A DNA stretch of 64,000 nt from Pleodorina starrii (lineage: Eukaryota > Chlorophyta > Chlorophyceae > Chlamydomonadales > Volvocaceae), in NCBI GenBank assembly GCA_030267565.1, contig BRXU01000013.1:722001-786000 (forward strand). Reading direction: 5' to 3'. A program made the position numbers and the translations under genes. Positions within the stretch are counted from its first letter, which is position 1. Each line of letters opens with the position of its first letter. The notes beneath the pieces are model-generated. The model made no database searches, had not been told where the DNA came from, and was given only the letters and a program-made list of their open reading frames with translations. This document shows positions 33,831 to 46,465 of the stretch, in pieces.

Positions 33831-36517
33831 CTACTTCCGCTGCTGCTGCGGCACCGCCGCCGGCGGCAGCACCCTCACCAGCTCCACATCAAACAGCAAC
33901 GTCTTGTCAATCATCCCCCGGTTGGCCAACACGAAGTCCAGCGCGCGGTCGCCTGCGAAGGTCGAGGGCTTGGGGCCCAGCCGCCGCCAGTCATTCTCCG
34001 GGTAGCCCAGCTCCACGGGCACAACGATGCGCCGGATGCCGCCGGGCTGAGGGATGCCGCCGGGCCAAGACAAAACCCGCAGCCAAGTAGCCGATGTGGC
34101 GGGAGGACAGGGTGAGGGAAGGAAGGAGGGCGTAAAGGGGAGTAGGCCGCTCGCGGATGCGGGGGCGCAAATTAGGAGGCGGCGGCTGGCGGTGCCGGGG
34201 TGTGCGGCTGCGCGTGCGTGGAGGCGGACTGTGGGTCCGGAGCCGACCGCCTCGCCCTCGCTCGCACCCACCCCACCGCTCCCTCAGCCTTACCTTCATG
34301 GATGCCACCGCTTCTTCGAAGGCCGGGATGACCTTGCCCTCGCCCAACACGAACCGGTAAAAGTCCTTGTTGTCACCCGAGAAGGAGCTGCCCTTGGGCT
34401 GTTGGGGAGGCAGTGGCAGTGGCAGTGGTGGAGCGCACAAGGGCGGAATGGGAAAGGAGGCGGGGAGTTGGAGCCTCCGTTTCGGAGGGCGCGAGTTGGG
34501 GGGTCAAGATGAAGGCGCGGTTGATGGAATGAAATGGATCGCCGTCCCTCCTCCCATGCCGCCGTTCTGCACACGCAGCCCGCGCTGCGCCGCAGCGCTC
34601 GTCCATATGCCGCGTGTGCGAAGCCCTTATCGTTTGCCGTACCTTGTTCCGAGCCTCGAAGGGCCGTCCGTAGTAGCCGATCGTGTAACCTACCGTATTG
34701 GGGAGCGGACGCGGACCGAGTACCGAAGCAGTGGCATCGTCATGAGCGAGAGAGGACATCATGATAGACGCAACGCAGCATGGACGCGCTGCACCCAGCA
34801 ACGCGCGTTCCCGACAAGCAGACGCATGACGACAGTTCGAGCGCAACCTCCTACACCACGGGGTTCCCGAAACGCGCTCGCTCGTCCTGTCCGTACGCTT
34901 CCCCGAAGAGCTCCCCGTCGCATTCATCCGTACATCCACCACCGCTCCCTCGCCCAGACCTCCACGGACCCATGGGTCACCTGCACCCCCTCCCCCGCCC
35001 ATCCCCGAACCCACCATCCCAGTCCACGATGACCGTGTCACCGGGCCTCGGCGCCTCCCCCTCTCCCAATTTGAGGTCCTGGAACTGCAGGCCGCTGGCC
35101 GTGGTGGTGTAGTCCTTGTACGTCATGCGAGGCTTGCCGTAGTCCTTGCCCTGCGGCGACGGGGTTTGGAGCGGATGGTTTGCGTTTGGGGAGGTCAGTT
35201 GGGGTCAGCAGGGGCCTATCCCACTAAGCCGGGCCGCGCTGCCGGAGGACAGGACCGTATGCTTCGGTGCCGTACACTACCTGGCGTATCTTACGCCAGC
35301 ACGAACGTCAGAGCACGGACGGAATCTGAACCCCCCCCGTCGGCCCGCAGACCGCGCGCCAATCCTCTATTCCTTTTTGATCGAGTGTTTGGAGCCGGGT
35401 TCGTTGCCTGCACCCATCCCTCCCGCCTAGGACCATCGCCCGTGGAATCGTAGGGCCCGCGGGGACCTAAGAACCTGCCCCGCGGGGAGCCCCCTGATGA
35501 GGTCCCCCCCTGGAGCTGTCGCGCTGCGCAGAGGCCACCGCTGGCCCGCTGTCACCCCAGCAGGGCCCCCTGCCAGCCCCTTCCCTGCGCCTCCCCGCCC
35601 GAGCCTCACCTTGAGCGCATCCATGGGCTCGTACTTGGCAATGCCGCTCCCATCCGCCTCCGCCAGCGCGGGCTGGCTGCCGCTCAGCAGCGCCGCCGCG
35701 GGCAGCAGCGCCGCCGCTGCGCCGGCCAGGAGTGCGCGCCTGCGGCCGGCCAGGCGGTAATACAGGTACAGGCGGAACCGCAGCAGCGGAATGGAGCGGG
35801 GGTTGGCCGGGTCGGGCAGATCGGGTGGTGGCAGGTTGGGCAGATCGGGTGGTGGTGGCGGGGCGCTGATGGCGGCTCGTGGCGCTGGCCGCGGCAGGCC
35901 AGCGCAGTGTAGCGCTGTGCGTGGCGGTGATTGGCAGTGTGGTGCAGGAAGGGTTGGGAGTCGGCCAATGAAGGAGCAGGCGCGTTGCGTTGCGGCGTGA
36001 AGGAGGAGGGGAGAGTGCATGGGGCCGAGGCTGCTTGGGGAGGCCACGGTGGGTACGGCGGCCCATGGTTTGATCGAGTGCGGCCGGGCAGCGGTCGTGT
36101 GCGCGTATGTGGCGTGAACGATCACCTTGCCGCGTGCGCGGGTGCGAATACGGAAGCGGTGGAATGACAAGGTGTGCGCAGCTGCCGGGGGCGGCGACGC
36201 GTGGCAGCGAAACCCATTGGGCCAAGCAGGAGCTGTGGGGCAGTAGAGGGGCCTGGGACCTTCCCTGACAACGTACTCCGCAGCAAGCGACGACGCAGCG
36301 CCTTCGCCGGATCCTCGCACCTGCTGGGCTTGTCGTTTGTGCTGTCGGCAGCGGAAACGTCATCTCGCGAGGCCTGCAGCGCCAAAGGTTTTAGGCTGAC
36401 CGGGGCATGGGGCGCCTGTGTCGCATGGCAGGCCCGTCCAGCGCTGCCCCGGCCGCGAGCTTGGCAGCTCCCAAAAGGAGCTGGGCGATGGGTGTGCCTT
36501 GTAAGCGTGGGATTCAT
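33831..36517 (-). CDS. FKBP-type peptidyl-prolyl isomerase, thylakoid lumen (FKBP19-like)
   Basis: Certain exons on the minus strand: one ending at 35610, then 35150-35015, 34689-34643, 34398-34294, 34046-33831. Joined, they give the plastid FKBP domain: KDYGKPRMTYKDYTTTASGL, GDTVIVDWDGYTIGYYGRPF, VIPAFEEAVASMKPGGIRRI, RALDFVLANRGMIDKTLLFD. This arrangement is that of lumenal FKBP19 of plants as I recall it. The exon ending at 35610 holds a lumen-targeting signal: twin arginines (GRRRALLAG), an Ala/Leu hydrophobic run, and a processing site QPALA before EADGSG. The isomerase would be exported to the thylakoid lumen by the Tat route. The start is inferred: an ATG at 36517 opens a transit-peptide-like exon (MNPTLTRHTHRPAPFG...), but I could not find a splice that joins it in phase, so 5' coordinates are provisional. 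Confidence 0.88.
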
Positions 36518-37092
36518 TGGCGCGGTTTCAATAAATATGTCTGTGTGTCGGTTGCCGCTGCTGGTCGGAGACTGGATCGCTTTGTGTCGCTTTATAATAT
36601 GTGCTTACTCTACAGCAGCTGGGAAAGAGCGAAAGACAAGGATTTTTCGATGCAGCGCGTCAGCAGTACGGGAAGTTCGTGGACGACAGAAAAAAATGGA
36701 AACCTCTGAAGCTGACACCGTCAGCACTTGCTACAAGTGTCCATATTAGCAGTGCAATTTCTATTGCATGATGCACTTGTAACACGCTGGCCTCTTCCAG
36801 TAAACGCTTTTTCCTGCCAAGCCTCGCTGCAGCACCGTGCTGACCAGCTGGGCGTACTCAAGCAGTTCGGTCGAACACAGCAGAAGCAGACAGGACTCCA
36901 GCTATAGACAGCAGTCACAGGGCTTTCGTCAAGCAGTTTGCTGCCATATCGTTCCTGTCACGAGGTGGTCAGGCGTCACTTCTGGCGAAAAGCAGCTTTC
37001 CGGGCCACATGGGTGCCTTGACGCCTGTGTGGCCCTCAACGGAAACTTCTAATTAAATCCGGGAGAGGGTTGTCTAGGAGCTCAACCGCACT
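36518..37092. other. Divergent intergenic region between FKBP and kinase genes
   Basis: Includes an AT-richer patch at about 36530-36800. It should hold both promoters. No TATA box is obvious and no gene was seen. Confidence 0.5.
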
Positions 37093-40000
37093 ATGTGGCG
37101 GTCGGTCCTGACCCTCCTAGAAGGAGGGCCGCAGCACTCTCCCCTTCCAACCCACTACAAGCCTGCGAGGCGGCCTCTGCAGGACTTAGAGGCCGCTGCG
37201 TGCAGCGCTTCGCGGCAATCGGTTGACGATGACGATGAGTCAGTGTACACCGACTTCGCGCACGTCGAACAGCATCCGCTTGGCAATGGACCACGTCGCA
37301 GTGTGTCTGCGGGCGGAGCCCAGGATGCCTCGAGCAGCTTCCACCAGCTGACCTTCCCGCCCGACCAGCGGAAGGATGGCACCAGCGTCGTCCTCGACGT
37401 CGACCCCGGGCAGCGACAGCAGTTGCAACAACAGCTGCAAGGCGACAACCCCGCCGGCACAAACGCCGGCGGGTGGCAGCACCGCCTCTCCGCCGGCAGC
37501 GGCCTCAGCGAGTCGTCTCCCTCCCCTGAGTCACGCACCCCCACGGCAGCCCCGTGCGGGCCCGGTCCAGGCCCAGGCCCAGTCAACAGCCCCGGCCACA
37601 ACGGCCTCCGCCTCTCCGATTACGCCACCTCACCTCCGGAGCAGGGCGCAGACGCAACAGCGGAGCTCCGAGCGCTCGCCGCCAACGACCCGCACAAGGT
37701 GCAGGTCCAGGGGGGGACGCCCATGGCAGCGGCGGCCGGCGCCATCGGCGGCGGCCGACGGCCCAGCCACCCCATCCCGCCCAATGGCGCACTGGGGGGC
37801 CTATACGGCCCGGGGCTCTTTCGTCACGACTCCTACCCGCCGCCGATGGACGCCGCCCGGGTGGCGGAGATGTCGGGTCGGACCACTTCCTCGCGGGGGC
37901 CGCCTGTGGCGCGCTTCGAGGACCTGCGCTTCGTGCAGCAGATTGGCGAGGGCGGCTTCGGGCGGGTCTATTACGGCTACTGGCAGGGCCACCGGGTGGC
38001 CATCAAGTTGGCGCACCCCAACGCCGCCGCGGGACCCGACCTGGAGCATCTGGTGCGGGAGTTCGGGAGAGAGGTGGCGGCCATGAGCGCGCTGCCGCCC
38101 CACAAGAGTGAGTGTGTTTGTGTTGGGGTTAGGGGTAGGGGGAGAGTGCAAAGGGCCGGACGGCCGCCCAGTCACAAGCAACCCGTCACGTCACGTCACC
38201 GGCTCATCACCGGCCGCGCTGCTGCCCGCGTCGCCTCACCGTCACCGCCCATTGCGCTGCCTCCTGTGCCTCGCTTCCCGCCCTGTCCGGACAGACGTGC
38301 TGCAGCTCCTGGCTGCCTGCACGGAGGCCCCCCAGCTGGCACTGGTAACGGACTACTGCGCGACGGGGTCGCTGTACCAGCTGCTGCACGGTCCGCGCCC
38401 CGGCGGCGGCCCGCCCCCCTGGCCGCAGCTGCTGGCCATCTGCCTGGGTGTGGCTCGCGGCATGGCCTGGTTGCACCGCCACTCCATTCTGCACCGCGAT
38501 CTCAAGTCGGCCAACATTCTGCTGGACAACGGCGGCAACGCAAAGATTGCGGACTTCGGGCTGGCCAAGATCTACAACGGCAACCGGCAGGTGTGTGTGG
38601 GGTTATCCACGTATAGGCCGGAGCCCGTGTGTGTGTGTATGGGGGGGGTTGGGCCGGGGTCACGGTTTGTGGGGAGGGTTAGGAGCGCAGGAAAGGAAGG
38701 GAGGGAGGGAAGGTGACGGACGAGGTGCACAGGCCCAGGCCAGGTCGAAGGGGACGGGCGCAGCGCCGAAGGAGACAGGCAGGGCTGGAAACCGCGGCGC
38801 TTGTCGGGGGTTAGAAGCCATCGCAGCGGAGTAACGTAAGCCCTTTTGGTAAGGGAGCGAGCAATTCCTGTCGCTGCGTTGATTGCAGCCGCTGTCCTAT
38901 CGCGCGCGTGTGTGTGCACGTGTTTCGTAGGCCCCCGTTTCGTGTACCGGTACCATGCTCGCTCGCTGCGAACTCACGCGTCGTTGCCTGCAGCATTCCC
39001 CTGTGTGGAGCCTGATGGGGTGATGGCGCCGCCTCTCCGCTGTGCTTGTGGCTGTGGTGGTGGTGGTTGTGGTGGTGGTGGTTGTGGTGGTTGTGTCGGC
39101 CGCAGGTCCTGACAGGCGGCCTGGGCACGTACCAGTGGGCGGCACCGGAGGTCCTGGCGCACCAACGCTACAGCGAAAAGGCGGACGTGTACAGGTAAGG
39201 ATTGGGGGGGAAGGTGTCCCGGAGGCCGTAGGCGGCCGTAGGCCGCAGCACCAGTCGTGACTGTCGCCGACCTCGGTTCGACGGGCCTCGCCGCGCCTGG
39301 TTTGCTCTGCCGCATCATCATCATCACAGCGCCTCAAATCGCATGTCGTGCCTTTGGCGCCATCCCTTCCGCCCTTCCGCCGTCCTGGTCCTCACCGCGG
39401 CGAAAGTGCAAACACCCCTTTCCGTCCCTGTCCCGGTGTCCGCGGTCTCCGCCCTCTTCCGCCCCCTGCAGCTTCGGCATTGTGCTGTGGGAGTGCTTGA
39501 CCAGGAAGCTGCCTTACGAGGTGAGCGCCCCTGCTGCGGGCCCTTTCGGACACTGACCGTACTCCAGGCATCCGTGCTGTGTACAGCCTTTTGCTTGCCT
39601 CAAAACCACGAGCATTACCAAAAGCACCAACATCTTATCTTCCAACCAAGCCTGGCTTGGTCGGTCACCAGACCTGGCTGGCCTCCCTTATTCCGCCCGA
39701 GCCGCTCACCAAATGGACCACTGCCTACCTACACCCCTTTCAGCCACGTTCCGCAGCAAAAACCTTTCTGCCGCCGCCCTACGCTGCACTCTGCTTTCGC
39801 CACTGCGCGCGTGCGCGCCGCAGGGTATGACGGCTGTCCAAGCGGCGATCGGCGTCGTGACACACGGCCTGCGGCCCGACATGCCCCGCGACACCCCACC
39901 CGACGTGTCTGAGCTAGTGCGCGCCTGCTGGGCCGCTATCCCCGAGCAGCGCCCCGCCTTCACCCAAATAGAGGCCCAGTTGGAAGTCATGCTGCAGCAC

Positions 40001-40192
40001 GCCAGAGCAGCGACAGCGGCAGCGCCGGCGCCGCCGCCTCCCGGACCCGCCAGCTGCACACCGCGGCAGGGGCCGATGTATGGCCGCGCGGGTGGCCAGG
40101 GGCCGATGGAGGCGGAGGCAGCAGCTTCGCCGCTGCCGCTGCAGCACCTGAGGCCCCTGGCGACCCCACCGCCGGCGGGGGCGGTCGTGTAG
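37093..40192 (+). CDS. Raf-like (TKL) serine/threonine protein kinase
   Basis: Exons 37093-38107, 38295-38590, 39106-39194, 39472-39520, 39824-40192; 605 residues, phases consistent. The first 275 residues are Ser/Pro/Gly/Gln-rich and probably disordered. The kinase domain begins about 280: glycine loop [11 protein letters not shown] (285), VAIK lysine (305), [11 protein letters not shown] (Asp about 407), DFG (425), [10 protein letters not shown] ending the activation loop, then the C-lobe [16 protein letters not shown] and [14 protein letters not shown]. The combination of HRDLKSAN with WAAPEV and the terminal W..P..RP motif is that of tyrosine-kinase-like kinases such as plant/algal Raf-type MAPKKKs. 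A 70-residue Ala/Pro tail follows. Substrate unknown. Plus-strand TGTAA lies at 41013. Confidence 0.92.
38600..38840 (+). repeat. Two modules of the dispersed intronic repeat in kinase intron 2
   Basis: GGTTATCCACGTATAGGCCG at 38600 and GTTAGAAGCCATCGCAGCGG at 38809-38828, in the same order as at 59505-59565 but about 180 bp further apart. Confidence 0.6.
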
Positions 40193-40621
40193 CGGGCGTA
40201 TGGGCCCAGCACGGACGGACGGCGGCGGCGGCGCAGGAGCAGCTGGTGTCGCTGGTGTCGGGAAGGATGCGTTGGCCCGGCGAGTTGCAGCCGGTCTGGA
40301 TTTTGTACTGAATTTCTCCTCCCTCTCAATCTTTCTCTCCGGATGCCCCTGTCGTCGCCATATGCTCTGACGAAGGGCGGTGTGTGGGCCGGAATGTCAG
40401 CTAGCTTAAGTCAGCGCTCCAGGGGCTGAAGGGCGCAGCAGTTGCGCCAGCGGCCGGTAGCGCGTTTTACGGGGGTGGGTTGCGGTTGCGGTGGGGTGAG
40501 GGCGCTTTAGCCTAACAACTTATTGCGGGAAAGCGCGACAGCGAGGTGCTGGTCTTTGGGCTTGGGCCTAACAGTCGAGCAAAGTGGAAAGCGCGGGAGT
40601 CATGTCCTGTCCTGTCCTGCA

Positions 40622-40659
<38 letters not shown>

Positions 40660-43600
40660 TTTAGGTGTTAGGCGCGGACACGCAAAGGAGCTGACCTTCA
40701 TGGGAGCTCGGCAGCTTGACGGTTAGATTGACGGTTGCGGTGGTTGAGGTTAGTTAGTAATTGCAAGTGGGCGCGTGGGGCGTTGCTCAACGGGATCGCG
40801 GTCGCCCCATCACGGCACGTCGCAGGAGCGTGCGTCTGCGTCCTGCGGCTCAACCCTAGGGATTAAGGAAAAGCGCGATGCGGGGTTGGGGTGTGGGAGG
40901 GTGCATCTGGTTGCTCTGACTCTGTTGGGTGGTATTGTATTGGGCTTCGTTCTGTGTTCTGAGGGCTAAGGATGGGCCGCAGGCACCGTCCAGCCGTGAT
41001 TACATAGCGGCGTGTAAACTGCATAGGGCTGGTCTGCTGGTCATCATCAAGGGTGGCGGTAGGGTGGCGGAAGGCGGTGGGCGGAGATGCGGAGGTTGAG
41101 CCTCCGCGCCTGCTCCTCAACCGCGGATTTCGGGACTCTGTGCATTGCGGGGCTCGTGCAAGCGTGTGGCGGGGAGCCGGAGGGGCGCCGGGCAGGGAGG
41201 AGCGCACAGAGGGGGTGTTCGGGGCTTGCTTTGGTGTCGGACGTTGCCGCAACCCTAAGCCCAACTTCGGGCAACCTGACCGCCGCGACCTCCCCTTGCG
41301 GCGCCGCGCCATCCACTCACGAATGCAGTGCTGCCCGCACCTGACATCGTAGGCCGGACGCAACGACGGCAATGACACCCCCCTGAAATCCACCAACAGG
41401 AGGGTTTGTGAGTGGTGTGAGTGTAGGGCGAGGAAAAAGCGGTGGTGTGTGTTTCCAGGCACGTATACAGTGTCTGGGCCCCGTCCTCAGAGCGTCCGGA
41501 GGGCGGGGCCGGGCCCTCCAGTTTTTCCGTGGTCGACGGGAGGGACGTTGGTGGTGGTGGTGGTGGTGGCGACCGTGGTATTTACATTGACGATATGCAT
41601 ATGGGGGGCTGAAGAGAGGCAGCTGTAGCAGCGATTGTGCGGTGTGAAGCAGCAGCTGGAGCCTAATTTGGCGCCGGTTGCAGCATCAAGGCCAGGCCGG
41701 CAGGCCCCATCCGGGCCGCACGCATCCGCACTGTACGGACATCCCGTACCCATAACCGTTTGTTGACGTGGCACACAATGATGAAACACTCATAGCATTG
41801 TCTGGGCAGGTACCCTTCCTAGGCCCGCCCTTCTTTCCGCCTTTTTTTGGTGTTTACCCCAAGGCCGCGACCATAAGGCCACGGCCGGCAATTGTTGGGT
41901 TAGTAAGTAGGTTGTAGACATTTGCCGTACAGGAGCGCCCTTTGGGCCTAATACTGCCGCACTGGTGTGTGTGTGTGTGTGTGCATTTTCTTACCGACTT
42001 TGTGTCTTCTCATGCGTATCATGCTAGTGCGGATGCGTGGAGAGTGTTTATGGCGGCGGGTTGCCGTTGCCGAGGGAAGACAGTTACCACATGCGCCTAG
42101 GGGCCCGACGCGCTTTGATTGTGCCCTGATATGAGCCGGCGGGTGCGCAGGGTGATTGGGGGTCCCGTGTGCGTGTGTCGCTTCCAAGGGCACGGCGCCG
42201 TCCCCCGCCCCCCTATCAAGAGTGCTTTCCCCTGTCTGTTTGACGCGTGAAGGTTTTCGGGTGTCCAAAGGAGGAGGCGGGGGTGCCTCCCCACGTCCCC
42301 AGTTGGGCCGCACCGGTAGGGCCACATCTTAAGGCTCGGCCACTGACAGATTGACGCACGGACGGATGGACAAACAAACACACACGGATTTCCCCCCCTG
42401 GTACCTCTCTCCACGCTTTCCATTCGTCATCGAACTGGTCCCGCCTGTCTCCCGGGGCAAGCGACCACGTGTGGATGGGGGTAAGGGGCAGGGCAGGCAG
42501 CTGGCTGAACCCTAGGCCACCGACGCCTGTCCCAAGAGCTGATCATGCTGCACTGCGTTCTTAGGGCTCATACGTTTGTGGGAGTGAAGTGTTCGGCGAT
42601 GAGGGTTGGGAAGACGTAGGCGGATTTCCGCGGAAGTTATTGGCTGGTTGGTGGAAGGAACATGATCCGGTTCTAGTCGCGGCATGCGACTAGACATTTG
42701 CTGGGCTAGCCTGCCCTCGCATGCCCCGAGGGCTTTCCGTGACGGCGGCGTGGGGTGGTTTTGTTACGTCGGTTTCGGCAGTGGTGGAGATATTGGGCTC
42801 TGCGACTAAATGTATTATTAATGAGCACTCGTGACCGCAGGCTATGGACGAGCGAGCTGCGTAAGACGGCTAGGATGATCCGAAAACTATGGCAGGTCAT
42901 GTACGGCACACATGCACGACACAACGCTGCTCCAGCATACGCCCTTCTCGAATACGGTAACGGCGCAGCACACATGCCATCATCGTCGAATTCGGCAACC
43001 AGCACATTCGGAAACACACGCGCTCGAGTGCCACCAAGCAATGCAGCGCATGCGTGCCCTCGTCTTCACAGCGCCTGAAGTTCCGTGGCGAGGCTTTTGG
43101 GCAGCGCCCAGGGGCATGTGCACGAGCACATTCACGACAAAAATCGAAAACAACCCCTGTACCATGTGCAGCCTCTGTACAATGTTATGGAGTCGGCGCT
43201 GCCAGGTTCCCCCCCTCGCCCTTGGGACAGCCACCCACGGTACCCCAGGCCCCGGCCGAGGCAGCAAGGCCCCTCCAGGCGGCCTCAAGCGCCAAATATC
43301 CTTGCGCCTGGCCCTGTCCCATCATCCTGCTTCACCTTGGTCCCCGAATTCTTCGAGTTGCGGCCTCCAGGGCCCCCAGTCCGTTGTTGGGCCCCTTCAC
43401 ATGCAACCCAACAAATAGCAGCGAAACAACCCGCCGCCCCGCCCCGGCCCCCCGCCGCGACCGCGCCACCAAAGGGGATGTGGCCAAAGGACCCATGAAC
43501 CCACCAGCTTTAGCCTTGGTAGTAGTTGGCTCCGCCCTTTGCGCGCCCCTACCCCATGCCCCGTCCCGTTTCGACAACGATGAGGAGTGTCACCCGCGGG

Positions 43601-43888
43601 CTGATGTCCGCCTGGGGATGCCTCGTGTACACCAACCGCCACGACCGTGTGGGCCGGCATGCGCAGCCCCCCCGGCAGCTGCAGCGGTAGCGGCAGAAGC
43701 AGCCATGCCGCCCCTGGTGCAGCATCCCCACTCGTGAAGCTCGCCCGCTGGCCCCAGCCGGCACACCCGCGGGCCCCTTCCCCACAGCTGCTGCAACAAC
43801 CCCTGCTGCTTAGCTGCTGAGTGAGCACTGCACCGCAGCCCCAGCTCCGCGCCCGACGCCACAGCGCCGCCCTGCATTGCCCCCTTCC
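40193..43888. other. Large gene-poor interval with microsatellites
   Basis: Between the kinase (+) and TOM20 (-), tail to tail. It holds a (GA)n run at about 40634-40659, a (GGT)n run at about 41550-41570 and a (GT)n run at about 41964-41982. A TGTAA pair on opposite strands is near 41000-41017 (minus 41000-41004, plus 41013-41017). Several open frames of 70-110 codons (e.g. plus 42755-43078) show no family features. I see no supported gene in these 3.7 kb. Confidence 0.5.
41013..41017 (+). terminator. Polyadenylation signal TGTAA of the Raf-like kinase gene
   Basis: TGTAA about 820 bp after the stop codon; no nearer copy was noticed. Confidence 0.4.
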
Positions 43889-45722
43889 TCAAGACGACGC
43901 CGCCACCTGGGGAGTGGTCACCTTCGCGATGATCACCGCCGCCGCTACCGCCCCCGCCAGCAGCGTCCAGCCGCCCAGGTCCCACACCCACTCGGGCACC
44001 TTGGAGCTCGGGCCGGCGCCCTTCTTGGAACCGCCGCCGCCGCCCATCTCCCCGCCGCCGCCGCCGCCGCTTTGCGCTATGTGGCTTTGGATCTCGTCGT
44101 AGTAGTCGGGTGCCTGGAGAGGGGGTGCCAGGGAACCGCAGTAGTGGAAACGCGCCTGGGTGCGGGGGCGCCTGGGTGCGGGGGCGCCTGGGTGCGGGGG
44201 CGCCTGGGTGCGGGGGCGCCTGGGTGCGGGGGCGCCTGGGTGCGGGGGCGCCTGGGTGCGGGGGCGCCTGGGTGCGGGGGCGTTTCCGCCGTAGGTATAC
44301 CCGGGGGGTATGCTGCCGCAAGAAGTCCACTGAGGGGCGCGGGGGCGGACGCCCCGGTCCTTTGGCGCGCCCCGATCCGGCCGTGCACTGTTCAATTCAA
44401 TCCGCCGCTGTTTTTCGCCTTGCATCGAGGGCGATCTGCCCTTTCTTCTTGTCGTCCCTGCACTGAAACCCATAAACCCGCTCGCTCGCCCTAAGTCTCC
44501 CGCTCCGCTCCACTTCGCGGCTCGTCCCCCCAACCCAACCCACCTTCTCGCACATCTCCAGCGCCTTCTTGTACGTCTCATTGGACGGCTCCTACGAGCC
44601 GGATGGCAACGGGGACCGAAACAAGGAGGATTCAGTGTGCAACGGGGCGTTGGATCTGGTTGCAGCAGCCACCTGCGCCCCCTTCGCGGTAGCCCCCAAC
44701 CCCTAGGCCGCCCCAAGCTCCCAACCCCAGCGCAAGCACCTTCTCGTAGCAGTGCTTGAAGGCTTTGGACGCCTCCTTGAAGTTCTGGTTGGCCTTGGAT
44801 TTATCGGGGCAGAGGAAGCCCTGCAAGTCCGGGTGGGAAGGCGACGCGCAGCGGTTCGGCGCGGTTCGGCGCAGTACGACGCGCGAAGGACAGCGTGTCG
44901 GGGACACGCCAATGGCACGACACGAAGCGACACTGCACCATGCACCAGGGTATTTCGCCTGGCCGCAAGCCGTGATCGCTGGCCCGACCCCACACGCGAT
45001 CGCGGCAACGTGCAAGCAAGATCCACGCCTTTCATTCCGCACAGTTTTTTTGGCGCGCTAGGTTCAGAGCGCGGACCACGTGGATCTCCTGAGGCGAGCC
45101 GGAAAGGGGAAGGCGTGGCTTTGGCTGTCGAGGCCGGGCCTATGCCGTGTCCCCAGACACCCCACACAGGTGTGGCCAAAGCGACCCACGTACCAGCGAC
45201 GTGTACGCGTTGCCTAGGCACCAGTACGCATCGGTGCGGTCGCTATCAAGGGAGATAGCTTGTTGGAGCTTGGTGATGGCCTGTGGAGGAACAAACCATA
45301 AGCATCACGTCGAGATCCGCCGACATAACGCGTTGACGACCTTCCTCCGCCATGCGCACGGGAGCTAGAGAAAGCGCCAGCAACATGCTTACTTCTTTGA
45401 TCGTGTCAGCGGATTCGTCTCCCTGCTTGAAGTGGGCAAGCTCCAGCAGCGCCCCTCCCCATCGGACGAGCGCCTGCGGCCGCCAAACACCGTTGACGAC
45501 GCTCACTCTTACAGCTGCGTTTTCATAGCGCTGATTACCTGAACATTAGTGTTATCAGATTCAAACTCCCGCTGCGCCTGCTGCTTCGCTATCTCGAAAA
45601 ACTGCTCCCTGCGATGTCGTTGGGCATATGTGGTAACTCCTTCTGTGCTCTTAAATATCACTTTACGTGATCATTAGACCTCCACCAACACACCTCTCTG
45701 GGTCGTCACCAAACAACGACAT
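43889..45722 (-). CDS. TOM20: TOM20, plant-type mitochondrial import receptor
   Basis: Seven minus-strand exons: 45722-45694, 45608-45539, 45473-45393, 45280-45194, 44820-44740, 44591-44544, 44113-43889; 206 residues, the usual length for plant TOM20. It begins MSLFGDDPEREQFFEIAKQQ. The receptor domain has the TPR-like segments LVRWGGALLELAHFKQGDES, DAYWCLGNAYTSL, and FKHCYEKEPSNETYKKALEM. A Gly/Lys/Ser linker leads to a C-terminal membrane anchor (WTLLAGAVAAAVIIAK), the tail-anchored topology that distinguishes plant/algal TOM20 from the N-anchored animal/fungal protein. It would bind presequences at the outer mitochondrial membrane as part of the TOM complex. Confidence 0.92.
44152..44283. 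repeat. 16-bp minisatellite in the last TOM20 intron
   Basis: About eight exact copies of GCGCCTGGGTGCGGGG in tandem, inside intron 44114-44543. Confidence 0.95.
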
Positions 45723-46465
45723 TTTGCACACCGTTCCGAAAGAGCTGGCTGCAGTCGAAATCCGTCAGGAAAATTAGGCTGCTGGATAACGGGCTGGGTT
45801 ATAATGCCGTGGTATCTGCGAAACCCTCAACCCTACGTGACAAACTTGATACAATGACGTACGACAGATACGGAGAATTACATGGATCGGTTTAGCGACC
45901 CTGGTCACTAAGATAGGGATACACGACCCTATCCCAGCAGATACCAACTCAAACCAAAACGCTGCGCTGGGTAGTGCGTAACGGAAGGGGGCGGGCGACC
46001 TGACAAGAAGGCGTGGTCGACTTCGTCAGGTGGCACGCCCCCTGGCGCCTCGGCCCCCGTATAGCGTCCCACAGCCTATCGCCCGCCCCGCGGATGCAAG
46101 ATTACAGATTCGCCAAAGCAATAGTTTATTAGAGACCATCAACTCGATGCCCAGGAAGGCCACACAGCCGCGTGAGCGTAACGGCCCCTATGATGGCACC
46201 AACAACTACCGTACTACCGTACAACCGATGCCACATCTACAGGACTAGTCTGTGCGGGAAAACAGAACAGTGTCGCACAGAAATTGCAACAGCAGTGATA
46301 ATATGCCGGTGCACTGAAAACAGGCGCGCGAGGATCCTTCGCAACTGCTGCTCCGCGCCGCTGCTGCTGCCAGCTCCTGATTTACACAGCAAGATGGACT
46401 ACGCCTCTTCTCCATCCGCGCCAACAAACTGTGCGTGTCGTACAACCGCCGTACGACGGACGGAT
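45723..46465. other. Intergenic between TOM20 start and PHR2 end
   Basis: Contains the TOM20 promoter and the PHR2 3' UTR. Two minus-strand TGTAA signals are at 46382-46386 and about 46104. No gene seen. Confidence 0.55.
46382..46386 (-). terminator. Polyadenylation signal TGTAA of the PHR2-like gene
   Basis: TGTAA on the minus strand, 80 bp past the stop codon at 46466. Confidence 0.5.

Noticed and set aside
44152..44283. Possible CRISPR array because of regularly spaced identical units
   Set aside because: The 16-bp units are directly adjacent with no unique spacers, inside a nuclear intron.
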